A stretch of DNA of 64,000 bases from Lindgomyces ingoldianus (Eukaryota; Ascomycota; Dothideomycetes; Pleosporales; Lindgomycetaceae), in the NCBI RefSeq assembly GCF_010093535.1, contig NW_022985193.1, forward strand, positions 559,591 to 623,590, given 5' to 3'. The notes beneath the pieces were generated by a model, which saw only the letters and a program-made list of their open reading frames with translations, ran no database searches and had not been told where the DNA came from. Shown one piece after another: positions 45,875-57,577 of this stretch. The position numbers and the translations under genes are program-made. Position 1 is the stretch's first letter; the number at the start of each line of letters is the position of its first letter.

Positions 45875-46974
45875 ACGTACTTCATAGGCGAGTTGCTCAC
45901 ACACCCGAGTCGCTCACTTTTGCCAAGACCCCACTAAACCACCCTTCCTACACCAATGCATTCCCCACAACACTACTTAGACGCGCTAAAAGAACGTTAG
46001 ATACAGCTTGCGCTCTAGGCTTTTAAATAAGACATAAAACTCTTAAAGAAATGTGCTGTAGCTATGTGCAGGGTCCTATAAAAGACAACAAATAACTACA
46101 GCGCTAGACAACCTTTATAAGCTAATTCTACAGCCAAATCACAGAGGCTAGGCAATAAAAAGGAGCAGGTGATTGTTAAGACTATACTTAAGCTATATGC
46201 GCGAGGAATTTCCCCTTAGATAGCATTTATAGCTAATATAGCCAATTCTTTGCGCGCTAAGCGTAATCTAGGCCATGTTCACATAAACTAGCCTAGTACG
46301 TTTGTGAAGCGTTATTTAGAGCTTAAAGTAAAGTTTTAAGCGCAAGTATAGTTAAGAGATATCTGGCTAATTATAAACCCTGTCTTGCTAAAGTTGTACG
46401 TGTTATCATCCTAGATGCTATACTTAGCTTTAATATTCTCCACAAGGCTAAACCTGCCCTAAATTACCCTAGGACTCTCGCAGAGGGCTCTCTTATAGTT
46501 GTACTTACACTTAAATGTTACTTTAAGCTCTAAATAACGCTTTACAAACGTACTAGGCTAGTTTATGCGAACATAGCCCAGATTACGCTTAGCGCGCAAA
46601 GAATTGGCCATATTAGCCACAAATGCTATCTAAGGGGAAATTCCTCGCGCATATAGCTTAAGTATAGTCTTAACAATCACCTGCTCCTTTTTATTGCCTA
46701 GCCTCTGTAATTTAGCTGTAGAATTAGCTTGTAAAGGTTGTCTAGCGCTGTAGTTATTTGTTGTCTTTTACAGGACCCTGCACATAGCTACAGCACATTT
46801 CTTTAAGAGTTTTATATCTTATTTAAAAGCTTAGAGCGCAAGCTGTATCTAACATTCTTTTAGCGCGTCTAAGTGGTGTTGTGGGGAATGCATTAGTGTA
46901 GGAAGGGTGGTTTGGTGGGGTCTTGGCAAAAGTGAGCGACTCGGGTGTGTGAGCAACTCGCCCATGAAGTACGT
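45875..46974. mobile_element. 1.1-kb fold-back (palindromic) element derived from a Fot1-type transposon, copy A
   Basis: Flanked by TA (45873-45874, 46975-46976). Left arm 45875 to about 46353 is an inverted copy of right arm 46497-46974, with about 18 differences seen by eye, all transitions. The arms flank a ~143-bp loop. The minus strand of the right arm plus loop encodes a transposase N-terminal half. Remnants include KKEQVIVKTILKLYARGISP, ANMANSLRAKRNLGYV, STFVKR, RALCESPRVI and, in the loop, DNTYNFSKTGF (from DxYNFDETGF). The DDE catalytic part is absent, so it is non-autonomous. Arms are lightly mutated and keep many CpG. Confidence 0.93.
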
Positions 46975-46976
46975 TA

Positions 46977-49900
46977 TAACTTTTTCTTTACTCTAGACAA
47001 GAAAGTGTAGTACAGGCTAGACTTCTAACTAAGAGTGTAAAGTAGTCTTTTTAAATTAAAGATAAAGGCTAACTAGCACTAGTAAGTCCTCTAGGTAAAA
47101 GGGAACTGTAGAGGTAGCAAGAGGCCTCTAAAAGGAGTAGAACACCTTTTAAAAAGTAAAGTAAACTATAAGAAACTCTAAAGTAACTAACACTAAAAAA
47201 ATAATGTAAAGCTTTATAACTTTATAGCTACTAAGTCTTAAAAGTTAAAGGCTAAAAAAGTATAAAAGGCTAAAAACTAAAAAAAAAAAGAGGCTACTAT
47301 AACTATTATAAGTAAGGCTATATGCAGAAAAACTACTCTCTTAAAAAGGACAACCTAGCAGGAAAAGCTACGCTTTAGAACGCCCTTCTCTATGCCTTAT
47401 AAGCTAGGTAGAATACTTAAAGAGGTAAAAAGTAGTAGCAGTAAGTACCTAAAAAGCTAGGCTTAGTGCTATAAAAGTAATGCTTATATTTTTTTTAAAA
47501 GCTATTAAAAGTTTAACTTTTTTTTTACTACTACTAAGCTATAATAAACTCTAGGGTAGAGGTAAACCTTTTAAATTAAAGCCTTACTAAATAAGTAGGT
47601 GTAGTAGTTAACCTAGTAGACCTAGGCTTCTTTATATCTTTAAAAGAATAGCTATTAGAAGTTATAAAAAAAGCTAATGTCTTTTACTACATTAAAAATA
47701 GTAAAAGGTAGTTTTAAGTAAGTAAATTTACTTTTTTTATAATAAAAATCTCTAGTTATAGTATAATATTAGGCATGCCTTAGCTAGAAGAATAAAACCT
47801 AACTTTTAACTTTATACATAAAATAGTCTATTTTTAAAAATACTACTAACTTTATAAGAAGATTAGTCTAGATAGCTTAAAAGCATTTATAAAAGTACTA
47901 ATAAACTTTAATAATAATATGTTTATAATAGTAATTACTTACATATCTTAACTAACCTTAGAGAAGCCTAGGCTGCTATTAGTATACTTTAAGAAGTTTT
48001 AAAAAGCATTTTTAAAATATAACGCTTCTTTTTTACTTAACTATAGCCTACATAAGCTTGTAATTAACTTAAATAAAAAAAAGAACTTTTATATAGCTTT
48101 TTTTATAGTCTTTTTACTACTAAGGTAGAAGTTTTATAAAAGTATATCTAAATAAACCTAGAATAAGAATAGATGCACTACTTAATGTTAAAAGTAAAGG
48201 CCTTTATTCTATTTATAAAAAAGAAAAATAAGACACTTTAACTTTATATAAACTACTAAAGCTTTAATGCTATTATAGTAAAAAACTAACACTTTTTTAA
48301 TTAATTAAAGAATCTTTAGATTAATTAGGCTACACTAAAATCTACTTTAAACTAGACTTATGTAACGCCTACTACTATATTTAGATTAAAAAAAGGGATA
48401 AGTAAAAAACTACTTTTTAGACCTACTATAGCTATTTTAAATACACTATAATGCTTTTTAAACTTATAAACACTTTAGTAGTTTTTTAGAGTTACATTAA
48501 CTTTATACTATTAGACTTTTTAAATATATATTATATTATTTACTTAGATAATATACTTATCTACTTTTAAAATAAAGTTAAGTATAAAAAGTATATTTAC
48601 TTAGTCCTATCTAAGCTTTTTTAGCATAAGCTGTACACTAAGCTCTTAAAATATAAATTTTACATAAATAAAGTAAGGTACCTAGGCTTTATTATTACCT
48701 TATAAGGGGTCTAGATAAAAAAAGACTAAGTTAAAGCTATCTAGAGGTAGCTAATACCTAGAACTATAAGAGAGATCTAGATTTTTTTAAAGTTTACTAA
48801 CTACTACTAACACTTTATAAAAAAATTCTTGTAGATTACTACTTTTTTATACTAGCTTACTTAATAACTTTAAAGTTTAGCTAAAAAAAAAGCTATTAGT
48901 AATATAAAAAAAGTTTATTTATTTAGCACTAAGTCTTTAAGTAGTGTCTACTTTTAATAAACTAAAAAGTAAATTTACTAAAGAACTACTACTAGTACAT
49001 TTTAATTTTAACCTACACTACTAGGTTAAAACTAATGCCTTAGAATATATAATCTTAGAAATTCTAAGCTAGCCTAGGCTAGACAGGGCAGAAAAGGACT
49101 AGTAGCACTTTATAGCCTTTTTCTTACGTAAAATAATAGTAGTAAAATATAACTATAACACTTATAATAGTAAACTACTTACTATAGTAAAAGGCTTTAA
49201 ACACTAGCGTTACTATTTAGAGAAAGCTGCTTATATAATAGAACTTTTAATAGACTACACTAACTTCTAAAAGTTTATAACTACTAAGACCCTAACTAAA
49301 AAGTAAGCTTAGTAAGTAAAGTAAGTAGCTACTTTTAACTTCTAAATTTATTATTAACTAGGTAAAACTAACCTTACTAATAAGCCTTTAAGAAGGCCTA
49401 ATTATAAAAAAAGTAAAAAAAGTAATAATAAAAATAGCCTAGAATTATAAAAGTAGGCACTTTATAATCTGCAGCATAAACTAGAGCTAGATAGGACAAG
49501 ATTGCCCTAGAAGGGCCTAAGATAGCTAGGAATAGTAGCTATTACTTAAGTAGCTAAAATAAAAGCTTTAGGTACTACTAAAATAGTAAATAAAACCTAA
49601 AGGCTAAAAGCTCTTTAATAAAAGTAATTATAAAAAAGCTTAAAAAAGATCTGCATGCTAAAGGTGTAAAAAAGGCTTAAAAAAAGAATGTAAAAGATTA
49701 ACTAAACTAAGTAGGTAAGTAGTTAGAAAAAAAAAACCTTTTACTTATAAAAAAAAGACTTATATACTTAGAAAAGTAAAGATTTAAGCCTTCTAGGCTT
49801 ACTATAACTATTTTTAGTAAGCTATTTTAAATTTAGTAAAACTTTTTATTAGGTATAAAAGGACTTTTATTAGCTAGGTATATAGTAATACACTAAAGAC

Positions 49901-50047
49901 TACCTTAGCACATGCTAGGCCTGCTAACGCGTGAAATCCCCTTAACATGCCTTATACAAGGAACTCTAGCCCCTTCTAGTCCTCTCTAGGATCTAGAAGG
50001 ATATCTCTATAGATTTTATTATAAAGCTACTACTTAGCTAGTTAAAT
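46977..50047 (+). pseudogene. Gyp-5 gag end, protease, RT, RNase H and start of integrase
   Basis: Plus strand: a protease-like stretch at about 47.6-47.9 kb; RT at about 48.2-48.65 kb with AFILFIKKKNKTL, FNAIIVKN, a KTxFRTxYxHFEY-like stretch and YLDNILIY (about 48539-48562); RNase H-like region near 48.95-49.35 kb. This is one of the most RIP-saturated parts of the window. It is cut by Gyp-8; the reading continues at 58186. Confidence 0.8.
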
Positions 50048-50052
50048 AGAAG

Positions 50053-50655
50053 TGTTACAGTCTATGGTTAGACCAGCGTAACCCCACCAGCAGTGCTCCA
50101 CAATCTAGCTGAATTGGAGCAGGGCTCGCTTATAGACCTGTCGGAGGACACAAAGGCAGCATCGCTGCCTGCGGTAATAGAAGAATGTATTATCTAATAG
50201 GGGAACAGGACGCGAGTACCTATAGAGCCTTAGCAAGTTTAGCAAGCTAAGACAAGTTAGCAGTATAGCTAACTTAGAGAACTTACCTAAGCTCGCCTTA
50301 GCATTCTCTTATATATATATAGTTCTTGCATTAAACAACTTTTAGAAGGTGTGTTTAATGTTTAGTTTATTTTTTATATAAACTAAGTAGCATTTAGCTT
50401 TCTAAAAAGCTGTAATACTATTTATATATCTTACACTATATATACTTCTAATCCTGTCTAACAGGACTGTTTAACCTAGCCTCCCTACTGCTGCATTAAA
50501 GGTAAACTATAATCTAGTCACTTTACTCCCCTCTAGTAGCCTATTAGCCTACACGTAGGACTGTACACCCTACTGTTAGCCCCTATCATCTGTCCTACTT
50601 CTCCCCTAGGAATACTATAAGACCTGCGTGCTTCTATAAAGCAAGAATTATAACA
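50053..50655 (+). repeat. Gyp-8 5' LTR
   Basis: The outer left ~150 bp are little mutated (ATGGTTAGACCAGC, GAATTGGAGC, CTGTCGGAGG). The inner right end is mutated (CTATAAAGCAAGAATTATAACA). A U3 repeat block of AGCAAG/TTAGC units at 50225-50320 lies next to a TATATATATAG box. Confidence 0.94.
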
Positions 50656-50699
50656 TTAAACACTACCTCTCTAAAAAGTATAGATACCTCTTAACATAA

Positions 50700-52980
50700 C
50701 CTAAATTCTAACATAGCCTATGCAGCTCTATTAGGATCTATAGAAGTTCCTAGCTAAAGTAAAGCTATTCTAGCAAAACAAATTAATATAATTTAGGATA
50801 ATATTAAGAAACTCTAGTAAATTAGTAAAGAAATTAGCAAACTAGTAAACCTTTAATAAAAAGTTATAAGCCTAGTAATAGAATTATTAAACTCTTTTAG
50901 ACTCTTAAGCCTCTAGGAAGCTACTAATTATGCCTACTAAATACATAAATTATAAGTAGAGCTAGCAAAAATTTAGAATATTTTAACTAAAAAAGTAAGT
51001 GTTGTAGCTAAAAAGACTTTAAAGCTAGCCTTTTTAAAGCTTTTTAAAGGATTACTAAAAAACTTTTACCTATTTTTTATAACATGCTACTTTTATATGT
51101 AGTATAATAGAGAAGTGTTTTAAACTAACACAGAAATAATATCCTAGATAGGACTATACCTAGAAGGCTTTTCTGCAATCTAGTTCTAGCTCTACATAGA
51201 TAATTAGATAGACTTTAGAGCTAACAGCGCAACACTTACTTTTAAAATAAAAAAAGTTTTTAGTAGTGTTAAAAATTTTAAAAAAGCTCTAATAGCTATT
51301 TATAAGACCTTAAAAAAATTACAGCTAATAAATTAAACACTATAAAGTAGGGTAGTAGCCTAGTCTAGAACTACGTAGTACGCTTTAGAGAATAATTAGC
51401 TATCTGTAAATAAACAGACTAAAAAGCCTTCTATTACATGTTCTATAATAGACTAAGTAAAATAGTAAAAAATAAATTTATACACAGTAATAAGCTAACT
51501 ACTTTTAAAAACTTTATTATATAAGTAATAACCTATAATAACTATTATAAGAAGTGTAAAAAATAAAAAAAAATAAAAAAAACTCCCTAAAGACTAAAGT
51601 TTATTCTAAAAAAGAAAAAGCTTTTATAATATAATAAAAAACTAATAGACCTTAGTTATATAAAGTATACATAAAGCCCTTTTTTTAAAAAGAACTAAGT
51701 TCTAGAACGCAATAAGCTGCCCTTAATAAAGAAATAATAAAAGTAGTTAAAAAATAAGGCCTACTTAAACTATAAAAAAGTAGGATATTTCTGCTAAAAT
51801 TACCTAGACTTTTAAAAGAGAGAGAATAAAAATACTACTATAATAATAAAAGCTATTACTACTAAATATAGCCTTATAGATAAAGAAATATTAGAAAAAT
51901 TAAATAATAAACTCTACTAGTAATGTAAAGAAAACTATTCTTTAAATAACTATTTTAAAGCATATTAAAAAGTAGCTATTTAAGACTTTAGCAGCCTAGA
52001 TATAGTGTTGCAGGACTTTATAATTTTTAAAGGATATAAAAAAGAGACTTAAATATAAAGATATATTATAAATATTTAAAAAAAATAGTTCTCTTTTTAA
52101 AACTAGACCTTTAGTACTTTAGTAAAAAAACTCTCTAGATAATTCTAGAAATATAAATGCTAAAAGTGCAGTCTATAACACAACTACTTAAGCTATTGCA
52201 TAGTTATGCTCTACTAGATAAACATTAGTAATAATTACTTAATGTTTAACATTATATAGTAGATAGCTAAAGTTAAATATAACATTATAGATAATAAAAA
52301 GCAGTAGCAGTTCTTTATTAAAATCTAAGACTAGAAACTAGAAGGACTAGGTAGACCTACTAAGTTTAAAGTTCTAAAGCTAGTACTAGAAAAACCTAAG
52401 ACACCACTCCTAAGCTTTGTAATTAGTAGGAAGGCTTTAGTAATGTAGTAGAGCTATAGTTAGTGTATACTCTACAGAAACAACACTTATAGCACTAATA
52501 ATTGCTAATAGAAGAAACACCCTGTACAGATAGTACAAACATAAGAATACCCTTAGTAGACTTAAAAAAGCCCCCTTAATACCTTACATAGACCTAATAA
52601 TTGTCTATACCTCTAGTACTAGTGCACATGTTGTTACTGTGTTAAGCACTAGAATAACAAACATTAAGCAAGATAGTAGCCTACATAAAAAAAGAACTAT
52701 AATATAGCAAAGAACAGCCTTAGCCTGTAAAACTACTAACTATTATACCTATTAGACAGCCCCTCTCTATAAACAGGAAGAATAAGTAAAGTGTAAGGAA
52801 TAAAACAACAGCAGGTTCTACTACTTTTAGTAGAAAGTAGTAAAAAAGGAAGACTATCTAACATTACATTACTTAGTTAAAAATTATAAGTGTAAAGCAG
52901 CTAACTGCTATAACTAAGAACACTAAATTTATAAAAAAAGAAAAAATAAGTTTAATAATAACTTATAAGACATTAATTTT
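50700..52980 (+). pseudogene. Gyp-8 gag remnant
   Basis: Plus-strand gag-like reading with Lys/Leu-rich helical stretches near 50.95-51.35 kb. A degraded CCHC knuckle, AYLNYKKVGYFC (about 51756-51792), matches CLNYKKVGHFC of Gyp-1 apart from C-to-Y and H-to-Y type changes. TAA and TAG stops occur throughout. Confidence 0.75.
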
Positions 52981-53035
52981 TACCTTTTTTTAGATAAATT
53001 ATTTTTTTAACATATTAGTCCTAGTTGCAGTAGGA

Positions 53036-53482
53036 CAGGGTTGCCACTTTTATAGTAATTACTATTCTAAAATAGTAATTACTATTTTTTTAAAAAGTCT
53101 ATAACAGCTTAATTACATTAGCTAATATTCTAAAAACCTAAACTTAGATACTAGGTATACTAAAGTATAGATCTATAAGATTAGATTCTACTATATAAAT
53201 TTGTATCCCTAGTAATAGAGAAAAACAGAGAAAAAAAGCAGAAATAGTAATAGTAATAGTAATTACTATTTTTCTCTCCTTTTTTTCTCTCTTTTTTATT
53301 TATTATAAATGTATTAAATATAATTTTTAGAATTTAAATTTATAGATTTATAGACTAGTTTACTTAGCATCTATATATTAATTTTTAGAATTATAGCTTA
53401 TGTAATTAAGTAATAATAATGTTTTTAAAAACATAGTAATTACTATTTTTAAAATAGTAATTACTATAAAGTGGCAACCCTG
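53036..53482. mobile_element. 447-bp hAT-type MITE, copy 3 (inside Gyp-8)
   Basis: CAGGGTTGCC...GGCAACCCTG with a perfect 8-bp duplication CAGTAGGA (53028-53035, 53483-53490). Same length as copy 1 and differing from it at a single site seen (TCA in copy 1, TTA here), itself a RIP-type change. Confidence 0.95.
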
Positions 53483-53490
53483 CAGTAGGA

Positions 53491-56400
53491 TAAGAGATAG
53501 AACACAGCCTAATAACTACCTTTACATACAAAAGATAGCTAGGACTAGCTTTTATAGACAGTAGATGCACTTTTACTATAATAGATAAAGACTAGGTAGA
53601 CAAATAAAGCATTTTATTCTACATAAAGAAAAACCTATTTAAAGTAACTCTTACTAACACATCTTTAATTAAGTACAGTAAGAGATAGATTAACCTAAAA
53701 ACATATAAAAAAGACTTTAAAACTTTAAATATAAAAGACTAGAGGTCTATAAATATACTTTTATTAAAAGGCAAGTATAATGTAATTTTAGGCTATAACT
53801 AGCTTAAAACGCATAACCCTGCAATTAACTAGAGAATAATAATAATAAAAAACTTTAAAGACTACACACGCATAACCTAGTTAGCATGCTATAATAATTA
53901 ATGCTTAGTCTATAAATAAGTAAAGCAGAGTAGCAGTTACTACCCTAAGAAAAGGGAACTTTAGAAATTCCCCTGTTAGGAGCTAAAAGCTTAGGCAATA
54001 AAAATAATAATAAAAAAACTTAAGAAAGTCTTTTATAAGAAAATTAAGGCTAATAAAGATATAGACTAGATTAAGATCTTTAGAATTTATAAAGAAAGTA
54101 GCATTTCTGCTAAATATAAAAATTATAAGGATATGTTTAAAACACTAAAAGACCTAGAAAAATTACTACTACACTAGCCTTAAGACTATGCTATTAACTT
54201 AGTAAAAAACTATAACCTAAAAACCTACAGACTTTGCCTTCTAACATAGGCATAGAAAGAAGCCTTGCAAGAATACATTAACTAAATGCTAGCTTAAAGC
54301 TATATTTAGAAAAGCTATAGCCTAGTTGCTTTAGCAGTAGTTTTTATAAAAAAAAATCTACGTTTACTAAGATTATAAGACCCTAAATAAAAACATAATC
54401 TAAGACTAGTTTTTTTTACTAATTATATAAAATATTATAAACTAACTAAAAGAAACCTAGTACTTTATAAAATTTAACATATAAGACAGATTTAATAAGA
54501 TAAGAATAAAAAAAAATAAGTAGCTTACAGCATTTAAAACCTTATAAGGGCTATATAAACTACTAGTAATACTATTTAGCTTAATAGATGCCCTAGTAAC
54601 ATTCTAGCAAGTTATTAACATAGCTCTTAATTTATACTTTAATGTCTTTACCCTAGTATATTTAGATAACGTCTTTATTTATTTAAAAGAAAGCCTAGAA
54701 GACTATATATAGAAGGTGCAGAAAGTCTTAAAGTAGCTAAGAAAGTACAGACTCTACCTGCAGCTCTTTAAATGTAAATTTTATGTTGCTAAGATAAAAT
54801 ATTTAGGATTTATAATTAATAGTAAAGAAATAAAGATTAACTTAGCTAAAATATAAAAAGTACTTAAATAGCTAAAACCTATAATAGTTAAGAAAGTTAA
54901 GGGATTCCTTAGACTATTAGAATATGTTAGGTAAATAATTAAAGACTACTTTAAAATTACTATACCCTTAATAAACACTACTACTAAAGAATAAGTAATA
55001 GCAAAGTTTGTCTAGACCTTATAAATAAATAAAGTGTTTATAGCGCTAAAACAAGCTATAATAGCTAAACTAGTATTAAGAATGTACAACCTACAGCTAG
55101 ATACTAAGATCCACACAGACGCATCCCTAGGAGCCAGCAGAGCTGCGTTTTACTAAAAATAGGAAGATAGAAGATAGCACCTAGTAGCATACTACTCTAC
55201 TAAGTTTTTAGGACCTAAAGTAGGCTACAGCATACTTAATAAAGAGCTAAAAGCTATACTAAACGCAGTAAGAGTATAGGCTACAGAGCTACACAGGATA
55301 GCAAAACCTTTCTACATTATAACAGACTATGTAAACTTAGTTATGTTTCTAACTATAAAAAAACTTTTACTAATGCATGTAAAATAAGTAATAGAGCTTA
55401 CATAATTTAACTATATTATTAAGCATATTTTAGGAACATAAAACTAGTAAGCTAACACTCTTAGCTAAAGGCTAGATTACTTTAATAGAGAAAAGAAAGG
55501 ACTAAGAAGTTTACTTTTTTTAAAAAACTAATAAAGAATAGATTTATAATAAGCCTTAACTTATAAAAGAATTCTGCATGCTTACTATAAATAAACAGAG
55601 ATAGAAAAATTTAATCTAAAAATACTATAAATCCCTAATGTTTAGGCACCTAGGAATAGGCACCCTCTAGAAGAAATTAAGGGCTGCTATACTATAATAA
55701 ATACTAAAGGTAAAGCAACTGTGCACTAAGGTGCTTTAAAAATGTAACACCTGCAATAAGAATAACCTGTAAAGGTATAAGACCTATAAATACTTTTACC
55801 TAATTAAAGCACTAAAATTACTATAAATAATAATTATAATAGACTTTATTACAGGACTACCCCTATCTAAAGAACTAGGAATAGAAAGGATGTGTAATAT
55901 AATTACAGTAGCTTTTAATAAAACTACTAAATACCTGCATACTTAGCCCTTAGAAAAAATAATAACAGCTAAAAAATTTATTTATAAATTAGAATAAAAT
56001 GTTATATTAGTATATAAATGCCTTAAAATTATTATCTCTAACTAAGATAAACTGTTTACTAGCAGATTTTAGAAAGCAGCTATGCAACACCTTAGCATTA
56101 CCTATAAACTATCTACAGACTACAGTGTACTATCTGCAGATAGACAGCTAGACTAAGAGAGTAAACGGTAAAGTAGAAAAGTACCTAAGAAAGTATATCT
56201 CCTACACCTAGAATAATTAGGCAGAATAGCTTCTAATAGCACAACTTGCTATTAACACTGTATAATTAGCTATAATAAAGAAAACACTATATAAAGCTAA
56301 TTTTAAATACAACCTTTACTTTACACTATAAAGAAACTAACTTATAGACCTTTAAAAATTAATAGACTAGTTATTAAACTTATAAAACATTTATAAAAAG

Positions 56401-56820
56401 TTAGTAATTAAGGCTAGGTCTAGTTAAAAAATAATAGAATAATACATAAATAAATTATAACAGCTAAGCTTAGAAGTTAGCCTAGGAGACTACATGTATC
56501 TTAATACTAAAAATCTTAGAATATTAAGACTTTCTTAAAAACTAGCAAAAAAAAGAATAGGACTATATAAAGTCCTATAGACTTAACAAGACAATTGCAA
56601 ACTTAAGCTTCCTCTACACATAAAAATACACTTATAGTTCTATGTCTCTAGAGTAGAAAAGGCACCTAAAGAGATTCCTTTGTCTATATAAAAATAAAAA
56701 GATAAAAAAGTAGAGTATAAAGTTAAACGCATTATTAGTAATTAAAAAAACTAAAAAGAATTTCTAGTAAAATAAAAAAGGTAGCTTACTAGTAAAAACA
56801 CATAAAAACTAGCTAAGAAT
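53491..56820 (+). pseudogene. Gyp-8 pol remnant
   Basis: Plus strand: RT at about 54.45-54.75 kb with LYKLLVILFSLIDALVTF and YLDNVFIY (about 54658-54681); RNase H around 55.1-55.5 kb (LDTKIHTDASLGASRAAF near 55095-55150); integrase zinc finger with MFRHLGIG near 55640 and CNTCNKNN near 55744; integrase core near 55.84 kb (IDFITGLP); chromodomain tail LTSKN near 56.79 kb. TAA and TAG stops; the RT box carries Asn for the second Asp. Confidence 0.88.
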
Positions 56821-56959
56821 TTACAGAACGCGCAGCTATTAGTATAGAGGTACTTTTAGGCTTGTCTAAAAAAAACTAGCTAGGCAATAAAGCACCTATA
56901 TTAAAAGAAATAGCTATGTTATTATTAGATAGCAGCAGCCTTTAGAGATAAGTTATAGC

Positions 56960-57360
56960 TAATAAAGGCTGTAGAGAGAAGTAACTCTCTGCCTTAGCCT
57001 TAAAAGCTTTTATCTTATCTAAGAAGAAAAGAACCTTTTCTAAATACTTTACACATTAAGCCTTTAGCAGATCTAGTAATTTCTAGATACAATCCTGTTT
57101 AGAACGCTTCTTATCTCTTACTAACAACACTTTTTTCTGTAAATAAAGCTGCTTCTAATCCTAAGCTAACTATTTATCTAATAATGCATAATCTTAAGCC
57201 TGTAAAGCCTTTGTAGACTAGAGGAGCTTTTCTTTTTCCTTCTCTAAGCGCTTCTATGCAGTGTTAGACATAAAGGTGTTGCATTTATAATTTTTTTTAC
57301 ACACTTAATACATTTATCTAATAACAAAGTTAACACATAAAATAACTCTAAAAATTAGTA
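56960..57360 (-). pseudogene. Gyp-8 antisense accessory frame, degraded
   Basis: The minus strand shows LLDKCIKCVKK (about 57322-57290) and YLEKVLFFLDKIKAFKAKAE (about 57045-56985), corresponding to the Cys motif and the coiled-coil motif of the other three copies. Position between chromodomain and 3' LTR is conserved. Confidence 0.6.
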
Positions 57361-57577
57361 AGCGCTGCAGGGTCTTATTTTTGTTTAGTAAAAAGGATTA
57401 AAATAGAGGGTAGTATAAGAATAGTAAGATAAATAAGACTAGCAAGCTATTTAGCATAAAAAAGGTAAATGTTAAGAATACTTTCTAGCAGGTAAGCGCC
57501 TACTTTATAAATAAACTTTTAATAACACAGTTGTGTAAGCAGAGCAGCAAGGACGCTGCTAGGGAGGAGGGGCAGCG

